Source: Limnephilus marmoratus (Eukaryota; Arthropoda; Insecta; Trichoptera; Limnephilidae). Taken from it: 64,000 bases of DNA. Below the pieces are notes generated by a model. It was given only the letters and a program-made list of their open reading frames with translations. It made no database searches and was not told the origin of the DNA. How positions within the stretch are numbered: position 1 is the first letter of the stretch; the number at the start of each line of letters is the position of its first letter. The translations under genes were made by a program, and so were the position numbers. Location: positions 35,809,019 to 35,873,018 of the forward strand of contig OU862920.1 of NCBI GenBank assembly GCA_917880885.1, given 5' to 3'. This document shows positions 53,451 through 64,000 of the stretch, one piece after another.

Positions 53451-53870
53451 TAATGAGAATAATACTACGGCGAAATAGATTTTCAAAATTAAACAAAATG
53501 TTAAAGGAACTGAATTGGCTAACCGTGAAACAGATGCTGACCTTGAATACGATGATATTTATACATAAAATAATTAACAACATTTTACCAAAATATTTTT
53601 CAAATAAAATTATATTCAACAAGGACATTCACAGACAACACAAGGACATGCAAAGAAATCAGGTTTCAAAAAAAGGACAAGGCGAATACGCAGAACAGTT
53701 TACTGTACAAAGGGATGAAATTTTAAAGCCCACACCAATTGGAAAGTTCAAGACGTATTGCAGTAGCTACATAAAATTTAGTTTGCAATATGAAATATTA
53801 CAATTAATTAGAAATTTGTAAACTTAAATGTACAAATTACTAAAATAAAATTAATAAATAAAATAAAAAA
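53451..53870 (+). pseudogene. LINE C-terminal fragment, downstream of the Helitron
   Basis: MRIILRRNRFSKLNKMLKEL, then NWLTVKQMLTLNTMIFIHKI and NNILPKYFSNKI. LNWL-VKQR--LNTL-FI-KI---LPKYL is a hallmark of LINE C-terminal domains. The frame runs to 53,821 and is followed by an A/T-rich tail. It belongs with the fragment ending at 53,097, with about 40 residues lost between. Confidence 0.85.
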
Positions 53871-53874
53871 TAAA

Positions 53875-55610
53875 AAAAAGAATTGTCACAACTTTCCTCA
53901 AATGCATGATACCTTCATGTAATGCCAAATGTTTTGAACTTTATGTATAAGTGGTGTAATTTTTTTATGAAATACGTCTAAAACGATAAAAGGAAATTAA
54001 TGTTTGAAAAATTTGTAAAAATTCTAAGGATATGTTTTTTCACAGAATTTAAACAATTCGTCAAATTTCAAAATTCATTTTCAAGTTATGTGAAAGTTTT
54101 ATTCGAGTTCTGTTTTTCAATAAATCTTTTGAAATGGGATGTAACATTTTCATTTGCATTGAATTGTCCAAAAGGGGCAATGTTCGACGTCAGACGAAAA
54201 AATTGTTTCGTTTTGTAAAGGATATTTCTAGAATTTTATATCTAGATCTACATCTCGAGAATTTTACGATCTCCGTTCGACGAAAAATAAACAGTCAAAA
54301 TAAAATTTTGGAATTGGTAATGGTTAAAAAACTTTGAAGCAGTTATTGTAAGGCATTTTTTATTTACATGTAGATTTTGTATGGTATAATTATTATAATT
54401 TATGTCAATTTTATGTATCTTAGCTTAAGGCTCCAAGTACTTAACATATTTGAATAGTTCAGGTAATTAGATTGGAAGATTTTGTAAATTAAAACTAAAA
54501 TCTTCATCTGGTTATCTGGATCGCTCAATATTATGGAATCTTCTCTTTCCGTCTGCTGACTCTCCGAACTCAACAAAATGTGGTTTTCGAATATGAATCA
54601 AGTACATTATTTTACGACGTATTTTCTAATGATCTTATATCTAACCATGAATTTAATAAACTAATAAACTAGTTTATCAATTTTAATTGCAGCCTAACTA
54701 GTTGTATGTACCTTGATCCACTTTACTTTGAAAGGGACGCTCTACCTAATAAGTGACACACACATTGTATGGCATTTTTGACCGAGCGTATTGAAGTCCC
54801 GTTTTAATATGATTGTTTTACTTTTCATTCGTTCATAAATTTGTGTGTACGTTCCTTTTCCATTTCAAGATAATGGTCATTATACAGAATATTTTTTTCA
54901 AATGTGAAATCTTCGCATTTATTTGAACTTCCTTATTCGCGTTATTTTTTCAATATTTTGTTCCCTGCCTTCCTGAAGAAAGTTCGAAGACAGAAATGTC
55001 ATTGTCGTTTCTTTGGAAAAATTGTGTAATTTCTTATTTGCTAAAAATGTTACATAATGTAAATGGGCTAGATTTCATTAGGTAAGAATTTAAGTACTTA
55101 AAAACCTTACAATTTTAGAGAAAATTTTGGTATTGATTTAATAAGTAAGATAAAAATAAGAACCTGCTTTTTGGACGCACGGTGTATTTTTCACAGAAGT
55201 ACTAGTTATAATTTTACGCAAATTGATCTTCCAGTTGATTAGTCAGACATCTCCAAATACTAAGTTTCGAGATAACAAGAAAAGCAATTTTCAAATACTC
55301 ACCATAAATGAAATATTATTTATATATGACCGTGTTTAACACATTAAATATGTAATCAAATGTAACCGGGAGGCACGATGGTCTACTACAATAGTGTGAC
55401 AGTTGAAATATCCTACTAGTGACCAAGAAAACATCAACATTTTGCTTAATTCACTACAAGTTTTTTTCTGTTTTGGTGGTGTTTATGAGTATATTCTGAG
55501 TATCGTTCCAGATAGAGGGTACACTTTTACATATAACTGTATACTCAACTCAATTTTCTATTTTTGGAGATATGAACTGGACGATCGATACATGATTTTA
55601 AAACCTATTT
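53875..55610. other. No gene seen
   Basis: Several frames of 67-74 codons (54,000-54,340 and 55,403-55,627) are typical of AT-rich background. Confidence 0.4.
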
Positions 55611-55614
55611 TTTA

Positions 55615-55912
55615 TCTATGTATATAAAAATCTCGTGTCACAGTGTTTTGTGGTCGCACTCCTCCGAAACGGCTCGACCGATTTTTATGAAATGTACGTG
55701 TATTTGGTGGACATGAGAATAGGTCGTATAGGTGATTAGGGTGTCCCTATCCAGAACCGACGAGCGGGCTGGCAAGCGGGCGGTGTGGATTTGTTGTAAG
55801 CAAATTAACAGATGGCGGTGTGGGTTAATTTATCGTGGTTATAAAGAATAAGTAACCATCCAGTAGATGGAGTTGTGTTATGGCCACAGCAACGCGTGGC
55901 AGGGTCAGCTAG
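55615..55912 (+). mobile_element. Intact short Helitron, 298 bp
   Basis: It begins TCTATGTATATAAAAATCTC after A and ends GGCAGGGTCAGCTAG before T. The 3' hairpin GCCAC/GTGGC is intact. CTCCGAAACGGCTCGACCGA matches the 21.5 kb copy. Both ends and the A/T target are perfect, so this is the clearest Helitron here. Confidence 0.9.
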
Positions 55913-55914
55913 TA

Positions 55915-56810
55915 ACATATATTATAGTAGGTACATTATCTTAAAAATACATATTTCAAAGAAAAGTCATTCTCTCGATTCCACTCCTTAAAAAACACAT
56001 TTGAAACCGACAGAGTTTGTGGGCGGCTATCTTCCATCCCCAAATGTATCCATCATATTATGAGCATTGATCAAATGCCACCGAAGCTGATACTCTTGAA
56101 GAATTGAAGAATTTTTGCTGAAAGCAGATTTTGAGCTTCATATTTAAGATGTAAACATGCCAACAGTTGGCCGCAGCAGCCAGATATTGCCTTACAGCGA
56201 TAAGTGGGGCTCTAATCTCTAATGTGTCCTGGACGCAAATTAATTTAATATGATACTGGTCATTGATCATACACGTACCAAGAAGATACTCGCAGCATTA
56301 CGGCATCGCGACCATGTTACAAGTCATTCCAGCCGAAGCAGTATTATTTGTACAACTGCATATACAAATTAAGAAACCGTGGTGGGGTAATGCTCCGCAT
56401 TTTACGAATATTCGGCCTCTTACTTTTAAGAGCCGTGGGAAGATTATGGTTTTTAGTTACAATATAATGTCGAAACGCTGAAACGTCCATAAGCATTATG
56501 TGGAATCACAGGCAGAGCGAATTACCTGGTGATGCTCACATACATGAATACTTGTCGCTTTGGGGGATATCGGAAAGATGTAACGATTTTTTCTTACACG
56601 GGTCGACTAATAATAAATTAATAAGCCAAAAGTAAATTGGTACCTTTTATGTGATGCCGCATAAGCGACTCATTTGAACAGAACAAGTGTGAGCATGATG
56701 TCCCATTGTAGGGAATGTTGTGCGGCTGATTAATATAGGATAAGTAAAATTAGATGATAGTAAAGTTGCTGGTTTCTCAGGTCAGGACACTAAGCATAGT
56801 TGAAATCATT
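55915..56810. other. No gene seen
   Basis: A stretch of moderate GC content (56,090-56,480) has short frames without relatives. Confidence 0.35.
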
Positions 56811-56934
56811 TCAATTCTTAACGGTGGTCTTACACCAGAGCGGTATTTAAAAGCAAGAATGAGGAGCAGATGTTACACTTATCTTTTTATATCGCACCTT
56901 GTTTCTACTCCAGATTTTGAACTCAACTTCTCAG

Positions 56935-57015
56935 AGTCAGTCAGTCTCAAGGGCCACTCCGAAGGTAAGGTTCTTGACTCGCAATCCAAAGGTCGCGGGA
57001 TCGAATAAATTTGAT
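56935..57015 (+). repeat. tRNA-derived SINE end with (TTTGA)n-like tail
   Basis: GGTTCTTGACTCGCAATCCA, then AAGGTCGCGGGATCGAATAA resembles the anticodon arm and T arm of a tRNA with box B. TTTGATTTGATT follows, the same simple tail as the LINE end at 38.9 kb. A shared tail suggests that the SINE used that LINE's machinery. Confidence 0.5.
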
Positions 57016-57064
57016 TTGATTAATTTGTGTTATTCACAATTGATTCATTTAAAAAAAAAATATA

Positions 57065-57560
57065 CGTTATTTTTGCGGCATCTTACAGAGTGGAAGATAC
57101 TCTCAGTATCGCCCTGGTGTAAGACACCATTCAGAATTGATACGTTTCTTGAAATGGCTTTAGCTGTGTTTTGTAACCAGATAGTGAATAGCCAGGTACT
57201 TTCCCACCTTCCTTTTTTTTCCTATCTCTTTCCCATCCTATCTTCAGCCATGCTCCAGCACGCTACAGCCAGCCTCCAATCTTTACCACTATTTTCAGCC
57301 TCACAACATATCCCAATTGGGGATGCCGTAGTCTTACTGCCCCCAGACGGGAGCAGCTGGATCTTTTGTGAAGTATTTATGATAAAAACAAAAGCATTTT
57401 CAGTATTATGATTTAACAGAGTGAATGATACAATTCATCTTCAGTTTCACAACATACCCCAAATGGGGGTGCCATAGTCTCATTTTCGGGAGCAGCTAAG
57501 ACTTTTGTGAAGTATTCACGTAAAAAAGGCATTTACAGTATTATGATTTAACAGAGCAAA
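57065..57560 (+). repeat. P repeat, longest copy, 3' part duplicated
   Basis: GCGGCATCTTACAGAGTGGA, CAGTATCGCCCTGGTGTAAG, ATGGCTTTAGCTGTGTTTTG, then TCACAACATATCCCAATTGG and GCCGTAGTC. The segment starting TCACAACATA recurs 146 bases later, including TTATGATTTAACAGAG. Long frames here arise from the repeat. Confidence 0.7.
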
Positions 57561-57564
57561 GGAT

Positions 57565-59100
57565 ATAATTAAACACTATTCGAAGGACATCTATACTTGT
57601 GACGAAATCGATCTTCTTTTCTTTGTGTCATCTTCTGACGAAGGTCGACGACAAACACTTTAAAGTGTCATGGTCTTCTGCGGCACGAAGTAGATAAGGA
57701 GCATCCATCCTGGTTCTTTTTTTCAAACACCTCAACAATGACAAATCCAAATACGAAGGCAACAGGAGAGAAATAAGTCACCTGATTGTCGAAATAAAGC
57801 AGTATATACAAAAGGGTAAACATAACATAACGTATACATAACCTTCTAAAAAATTCAGAACACAAACATAGCCTCTACTTCTAACCTTACACAAAAATGT
57901 GCCTAACAACCATTAGACGTGTTTATAATGCTAACATCTTCTTATTTTCCCTGATCATTATGGTATTGTCATCTAGTTTTTGAAATTATATACATGAAAA
58001 AATGTATCATCTTATATTTTTTTGTCAAAGTTCATAAAAATAAACTTATACAAATCACACACACTTCAAAGTTCATTGCATTTGTTGGGGTTAATAGCGT
58101 AACTAATGATTTTAATTTATTTTATTTAGGTATATAAAGAACATTTTTTTATTATACACTATTATGTAACATGAACTAAGACGGACAATTTGACTGTCCT
58201 GAAACGGGAATTCCCTAGAGGGCAGTCGAGGTTTTTAATGTAGCAATAATTTCTGAACTTGCAATAAATAAAGTTACCGTAGCAAATTTAATAAATAAGT
58301 TCATCAGGGTATAATACAATACCTTTATCCTTGCAATGTTTCGAATAACCAGTAAATGATTAATTCTACTAATGTCATAACGAACCTGTATGACATTAGT
58401 AGCCGTTAGTAGTTGGGCCGTACCTAATTTGCTTATGCAGCCTCACTGTACGCATTTTAGCACACACCAAACCCGGTAAATCAATGCTTGTTGACCTGTA
58501 CTCTGTAGGGGTTATCAGAAGAAATGGAATGATAATGCGAAGCCTGCAGGGCTCTCCCACACATATCAATTAATTTTATTACAGAAACTGTGCAAATATT
58601 AAAAAGTGTTACTTACACTGAGATAACTTTGAGGTATTATAATGTAATCTGAATAGCAGAAAAGATTTTTTATTGAATAATACTGTTTGTCTTCTTCTGT
58701 CATCTACGCATCCATTGTATTTTGTTCATAGCGAGGAATAAATTTCACACGCCACACGACATAAAATTCGTTTTATCATATTTTTATTCTTAGCGTTCTG
58801 GAAAGCATCTATGAAGGCATTAATCATTTTCATAAATCATGAAAATATTTAGAGAAAAGGAGGCAGGAATTTCTGTAGTCTGCAATTTCTGCACAGAATA
58901 ATAAATATATATATATATTTTTAAATTTCCCTACGTTGGCAATTTTGACGCTCAGATCCCGAGTCGTTACATAGGTACCAGTGGCTGGCAATTTATCTAA
59001 GCAAAGGGAAAATTGCTCTGCTCACAGGAATGGATTAAAAGCCACTGCAATAATTTAACACAAGGCTAGCCGGACGGAAAATCACTTCACATAAAGTGAT
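57565..59100. other. No gene seen; one perfect hairpin
   Basis: CTACTAATGTCATA and its exact complement at 58,366-58,402 flank a 9-base loop. Otherwise nothing is recognised. Confidence 0.4.
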
Positions 59101-59102
59101 AC

Positions 59103-59895
59103 ACTCCTTTTTGAAATGAAACTTCTTTAGCACCGTTGTGATTAGAAACACGATGAAACGGAAACGACACTAAAAAGAGACAAACAAATACATCTATAGG
59201 ATTTAGCCTGCGAGAGAATGAATGTGCTCACTTTTCAAGGCTCCTATTGGTTGAGATTTTGTTTATCACTATCTGTGCCATACACCTGTGCCAAAACTGT
59301 GCCAGCACTGTTGTTGTTAATTTTGTTCTCTTGGAATTGCTCTACATACAGGGTGTTAAGGGACGTACTTGACTTAATTTAACCAGTGATTCTTTTTATT
59401 TTTTTTTTCTACAAAAACATAAAAAAATGGTAGTTGTTGAACAGCTGGAGGCGGGGTAAGGGGTTCGTCAGACACCTGGCTGAGTGACCAATGACGACAT
59501 GCGGAAGAAATTTTTTTTTTGTTGAAAAAAAAAAAAAAGTCGTCAAAAAACTCACCGGAGACCAAAATTTCATTTAAATTTTTTATTCCAAATAATGTCA
59601 GGAATCACTGGTTAAAGTAAGTCCGGTACGTCCCTTAACACCCTCTATAGGTAGGTACTGTATATTCATTGTTTCACATTATTTGATCAATAGATGACTC
59701 GCAAGGAACGTCATAGGTTTATTTTCAAGTTTATTATAGTTAAGCGCACTTGAAGTGAAATAACGCAAAACTGCGCTATACAAATATTACGTTATTATTA
59801 TTATTTGTACGGTGCTTAGTAGCCTCCCCACTCCTGTATACTTTAGTTTTCTCAAGGTTTCACCTCTACCGCGTGTGAATTGCACACTTTGATTT
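59103..59895 (+). mobile_element. GAAGT-A element interrupted by a MITE
   Basis: TTTTTGAAATGAAACTTCTT, GTTGTGATTAGAAACACGAT and ATCTATAGGATTTAGCCTGC at the start, then GGCTCCTATTGGTTGAGATT. The end is AAGGTTTCACCTCTACCGCG, then GTGTGAATTGCACAC. The MITE at 59,350 lies inside. A GAAGT-B element follows at once. Confidence 0.75.
59350..59644. mobile_element. TIR-bounded MITE, 295 bp, nested
   Basis: AGGGTGTTAAGGGACGTACT at the left and GGTACGTCCCTTAACACCCT at the right. The inverted homology extends inward through TTTAACCAGTGATTC for about 42 bp with a few mismatches. The interior has a T-rich and an A-rich run and no frame. No convincing target duplication is seen. Confidence 0.8.
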
Positions 59896-60042
59896 TTTGA
59901 AGTAAAACTTCTTTACGTACGCTTGACTTGAGTAAGTTACGAAAAGTGTGATCGGGCGAGGCGAACGGAAGTTGAGAGGGAGGTAAAAGTTAGTGAAGTT
60001 TTACTTCAATTGTGTGGTCTAAAGCACACTCGTTTTTTTAGT
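59896..60042 (+). mobile_element. GAAGT-B element, shortest copy
   Basis: TTTTTTGAAGTAAAACTTCT, GTGATCGGGCGAGGCGAACG, GTGAAGTTTTACTTCA, then GTGTGGTCTAAAGCACAC and a T run. At about 145 bp it is the smallest unit with both ends. It starts in the T-rich sequence just after the A element's hairpin. Confidence 0.8.
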
Positions 60043-60044
60043 TT

Positions 60045-61875
60045 CAAAATTGGTAATCATAAATTAATCATACTGAATTTCAACAATCTAGTTATCACGG
60101 ATTTTAGGAATTATTTTACCCGTTACAATTTTTAGGAAATATTTTAAAATAATATCTAACTAATACGTTAAATCGTAAGAAGCTGATCGAAGTGAATAGG
60201 AGAATTGTATAAGAAGTAGGGAAGTTAATCAATAGCTGTTATCAAATATTCAGAACTGCTTACACCAACGATTCACCGCGTAAATTTACCATTCTTTGAC
60301 TTTGTGCAAATTAATACATTCGTATAGGTAAAACACTTTAAGTTGGAAGCAATAAAAATGCTTAGTATTGATGTATTGGTCTATCTGTGTGAACGTCAAG
60401 CGACGCCCACAAATCCGATAAGGCCTCTGTCTTGCTTACGCCCACTTATTGCAACTACTTAGAAGAGAGGCAAGTTTAACGACACCCTTTTGAGGCTGTA
60501 CTTACAGGATGTCCTATTCATTCGGTTCGTAATTTGATTTAAACATACGTACACCTACATTTCGCAAGTGACAAATAATGACAAATTTATAAATTTGAAA
60601 TAATAAATAGTGTTTGTAAAGTGTGCAAGTTTAATATTTATTACGATATCATGGAGTCCGAAACGGAACGTGGCTAATCACTGAATGGACCCAATCGTGA
60701 AATTTTATTCCGTATGTTTAATTATTTTGCTTATTCATAATGAAAAAAAACCGTAGTCAACTTTTAAGCATAAATGACTTGTATGATTTGACGTCTAAGG
60801 CAACTGGAGTATCACAGACTAGTACCTATTCAACAGGTTAATCTTTTGTACCTTTGTGTTACTAATCTGTTATATTTTAGATAATATACGTATAGATAGT
60901 TGCTGATGATGACTGGTACATAATTAAATAATTAGTGTTGCTGATGATTGCTAACACATAATTATAAAAAATAAATAACACATAAGCAGCCAAATTTGTA
61001 AGCCCAGGTTTTGGAAATCACACTTCATTTCAACATTAAGTTCTTAGTTTAGGTAAACCAAGTAATTCATGCGTATTGAGTTTTAAATGAAACTTTACAA
61101 ATGTCAAATACGTAAAAAAAATGGCGGCAATGGAGATGTTTTATATGGGAAATTTTTAACTTTGAATGAAAACCGAATTTAAATTCATGTTTTTCCATCT
61201 ATCCCGACCGAAACCGATTTCTCTTTTGGTAATTAAGTTTAACAGTAGTTTACTTTTCAAAATCTATGCCTATTAAACGTGTAGCGGCATGTGGCGGCTT
61301 GTCGATTATTTACTTTATAAAATATTATATAAGTATGAATATTATAATAAATTAATCTTTTTTAATAACATAATATTTTTTTAACCTTGTTATTTAAGAA
61401 TACCCCTTTGAATTCAATCCTGAAGATTGTCGCATTTAGTTAATAAACTTATTTTTCTCCCTAAACCTTCAGTATTTCTATAAAAATGTTGTAAAACAAC
61501 ATTAGTTTTATGTTACCGATTTAAACACGCTTTGGATTCGAATTCTCAATTGTGAAATAATTAAAGCCCAAAACGAAACACGCTGTATGAAAGGTTTGCA
61601 TCTGTGTGAGTACTGTGATGAAGTCAACTTAACTTGCGAGACCTATACCTACTTCATGTTATTTTATTTAAAAACTAAAAAATACTACTTGAAAACAAAT
61701 GAAATTTATTCAAGCAAGCTGGCTTTCGAACTAGCAATCTCTGAAAAGCAGAATGTATAAAAGGTTCCCGAGCAAGATTTAGAGAAGAGAAAATTTAGCA
61801 ATTGAAGAAGAACATCACATTTCGTTGTTATATTATACCTATATATTATTATGTCATAAGTTTTTCTGAGAATTC
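60045..61875. other. No gene seen
   Basis: Apparently unique sequence with no recognised repeat. AATGGCGGCAATGG at 61,120 resembles a Pho/YY1 half-site. The less AT-rich patch at 60,390-60,500 may be regulatory. Confidence 0.35.
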
Positions 61876-61879
61876 AGCC

Positions 61880-62445
61880 TGTTAGTGACTACGCGCGATT
61901 TCTCCCGTACCCTTCATATTGCATTGATGGCCATGTCTCGACATAGCTTTATAATGTCAAAGATGGGTCGACCAGGGAAACAAAGCATGGCGACACGCTG
62001 AGCATGCGCGCATGAACTAATTTGGAAACATGTCAGATCGAGTCATTTTTCACACCGTTAATCTTGTTTACCATTTCCGCATCAGATATGCCCTTTGATT
62101 GAACTAACTAATCAAAGGGTTTCTACACTTATCGAATCGATCTATTTCGGGATTGGGACATATCGTTGTATCAAATAATCCCGGTCACCAACTTAAGGAG
62201 ATATATGCGTTAGAAATACGACAGCAGTCAAGTACAATAAGCGTGTTTATACGTCAGCGCGTGTGTCTCCATAGAAACCGTCCTAACTCCGTTATTCTTT
62301 TAGTGACATCCCTAAAACAAAAAGTAAAAGGTCGATAGTGGAACAAGCTGTACATCCCTATTCAAGTTGTCCATAGAAATACATAACAAGAATATTCTGT
62401 CATTCGCGCAAGTTGACACATAATTTTTCCCGCCAAATTTCGGAC
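61880..62445. promoter_or_regulatory. Possible promoter/enhancer with clustered motifs
   Basis: In order: forkhead-like TTGTTTAC (62,064), a palindromic pair of TCF-type CTTTGAT sites (62,091-62,119), CRE half-site ACGTCA (62,251), an RFX X-box GTCTCCATAGAAAC (62,265) and an E2F-type TTTCCCGCCAAA (62,426). The stretch is less AT-rich and free of the window's repeats. Single motifs occur by chance; the cluster is what is suggestive. No adjacent exon is recognised. Confidence 0.35.
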
Positions 62446-62449
62446 CGGC

Positions 62450-63475
62450 GGCTCGACATTGTTAATTTTAATTAAATATTTTTATATGAAATGATAAAAA
62501 AGAGAGGTAACAAAAGTGTTTATTATACATTTATACAATAGAATAAGTATTTTTGTTTATATAATCTGTGATTTTAGTACCGTTTTCATATAAAAATAGC
62601 ACGTTTGTCATTTTTACATTTTTTAATGTTTGCATTCTAAATTTTAATATTTAAAAAAGTTAATATTTATTTGTGATACAATAATTCAAAAGCTTATATT
62701 GTAATCTTTCTAAAACAGTTTTTACTATACGGCTACGTTAAGAAATGTTTCATTTATAGAGCTTTAATTGTGGAGCGGTAATAACACAAAGTTTTCTAAA
62801 ATGTCATTTTGTTTGAGACATCTCAAGCGAATATTCGCGAAAATTCGGAGGGGTTAATACTCTAATAGTATTCACATGTATATTGTATATATATATATAT
62901 ACATACTTTTTTTTAGGTGGTACAAACATTCCCACGTTACAAAAAATGTGGCATTATTTTAATTCCTCTACTGCTACTGTTATTATTATAATCGGCAACA
63001 ATCGCACAATCGATTAAGAAATTATCTAAATGCAGCTTGATTCAAAATTCAAAATTGATTCATTGAATTTATGTAGACAATTTGCAGACGCGATGTTGCC
63101 TTATATAATCGTAAACAACATTAGTGTCTGTCCTGAATTGTTAATAGATTTGAATGTACCTACGCGGCACACGCGTTCATGCAACCGTCTTAATGAAAAC
63201 ACTGTAAAACAAATCAAAAGGTTTGCCTTATAAGATTCTGTTCAACGCGTATAATCATCTTATATGTGATGTAGACATCTTCAATTTTAACAAAAATAAA
63301 TATAGAAGCTCTAAGAAAAATATATAAATTCATAAATCTGGAGACACTGCTGAAAAACAGCTGCATTCTATTAGAAATTCGGATGTGGCAGTGACCTTTT
63401 TGTCAATAGGATCAATGATAAATAAACAAAATTTATAAAATTATAAGAATCTATTGATGAATAAATTAATGTTTT
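62450..63475. other. AT-rich, (TA)n near 62,888, no gene seen
   Basis: A 67-codon frame at 63,030-63,233 (LCRQFADAMLPYIIVNN) has no known family. It lies downstream of the motif cluster, so it could be an exon fragment, without support. Confidence 0.35.
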
Positions 63476-63662
63476 CATTGAAGTGAAAACTTTAGCACCG
63501 TTGAGATTTGAAACTCGGTGAAACGAAAAATAGCCACACTAAAAAGAGACAAACACATACATGTATAGGTCTCCTCTTTGTGCGATGCTTCGTCGCCTCC
63601 CTACTATTGCCTTCTTTAGTTTTTTGAAGGTTTCACTTCTACCGCATGTGGATTGCACACTC
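63476..63662 (+). mobile_element. GAAGT-A element, short internally deleted copy
   Basis: ATTGAAGTGAAAACTTTAGC, GAAACTCGGTGAAACG and AAGAGACAAACACATACATG, then directly CTCCTCTTTGTGCGATGCTT. It ends GTTTCACTTCTACCGCATGT, then GGATTGCACAC. At about 187 bp it keeps only the ends. Confidence 0.75.
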
Positions 63663-63890
63663 CACCCATCCCTCCCTCGCGGCGCAGTGGGATGGATCGA
63701 TTTATACGTCTATCACTCCTGGACACATCGACCCCAGAATCCTACCCACCCCTCATACCTTTTTTCTTCCCAGAACTTCCTTTCCCTAGAAAGATGTTAA
63801 AGAAAATGCTACACAGTATTCCTAAAGAAGACATAGGCCTAGATGATTTTTTTTCCTCAGGGCAACCTGTGTGAAGCTATTGTGAAAAAA
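63663..63890 (-). repeat. Q repeat, partial copy
   Basis: CATCCCTCCCTCGCGGCGCA, TCCTGGACACATCGACCCCA, TTCTTCCCAGAACTTCCTTT and AAGAAGACATAGGCCTAGAT, ending CCTCAGGGCAACCTGTGTGA. It is the complement of the first half of Q and abuts the GAAGT-A hairpin end. Confidence 0.65.
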
Positions 63891-64000
63891 AAAATAATGT
63901 TGATGTATCACTTCTTGTAATCATGCTCATTTATATGGAGTACCCAAACTGCATTGTTAAGTAAGTAATGTATCAATATAATGAGAAAATCTATAATAAT

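Noticed and set aside
53206..53628. 140-codon minus-strand frame
   Set aside because: It is antisense to the Helitron purine tract and the LINE fragment, and the sense translation explains the sequence.
56899..57411. 170-codon open frame, the longest plus-strand frame in the window
   Set aside because: It spans the SINE end and a P repeat, its parts recur elsewhere out of frame, and it has no domain that I recognise.
59374..59565. 63-codon minus-strand frame
   Set aside because: It lies wholly within the nested MITE and is low complexity.

Overview
The window looks like intergenic or intronic DNA from an insect, most likely a moth or butterfly. It is strongly AT-rich, no reading frame resembles a host gene, and most of what can be recognised is transposon debris. 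The lepidopteran assignment is an inference. It rests on short Helitrons with CTAG ends and a GCCAC/GTGGC hairpin, a LINE tail of (TTTGA)n, and Penelope-like elements. There is no rRNA gene, functional tRNA gene, CRISPR array or bacterial feature.

Repeat families named here for convenience: tRNA-S (a SINE-like repeat with a tRNA-shaped core), GAAGT-A and GAAGT-B (non-autonomous elements starting near GAAGTRAAACTTC and ending in a GTGTG/CACAC hairpin plus a T run), P and Q (two unclassified dispersed repeats), and R (a repeat seen twice). Layout: 0.5-7 kb holds a LINE reverse-transcriptase relic, an inverted tRNA-S pair, P/Q copies, GAAGT-A and GAAGT-B copies, a TIR element and a Helitron. 7-14.8 kb holds Helitrons, a fold-back hAT-like MITE (10,745-11,361), a Q copy and an internally deleted hAT (13,708-14,372). 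15.4-31.9 kb holds more of these families, a LINE 3' end (16.7-17.5 kb) and Penelope-type ends with hammerhead-like folds (20.1, 20.5 and 25.5 kb).

The most structured part is 35.6-40.8 kb. A minus-strand Penelope-like element (RT plus GIY-YIG endonuclease) stays open for about 416 codons once a 1.18 kb TIR-bounded insertion is set aside. It lies head-to-head with a second, nearly identical plus-strand copy, which carries an 88 bp LINE-tail insertion. A LINE endonuclease relic, an A-rich block, a 65-nt T run and a further hammerhead-like fold lie to the right. 42.3-42.7 kb is a hAT-type MITE with a perfect 8 bp target duplication. 45-47 kb holds LINE RT relics, one split by repeat R. 47.8-48.4 kb is a recent 322 bp tandem duplication. 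49-52 kb has three Q copies, and 52-54 kb is a stack of a TIR element, a LINE, a Helitron and more LINE. 55.6 kb is an intact short Helitron, and 59-60 kb has GAAGT-A and GAAGT-B end to end with a MITE inside.

Host function is hinted at only at 61.9-62.45 kb. That repeat-poor stretch carries forkhead-, TCF-, CRE-, RFX X-box- and E2F-like motifs and could be a promoter or enhancer. Nothing suggests the elements cooperate. The Penelope copies are the only ones whose coding sequence looks recently functional.
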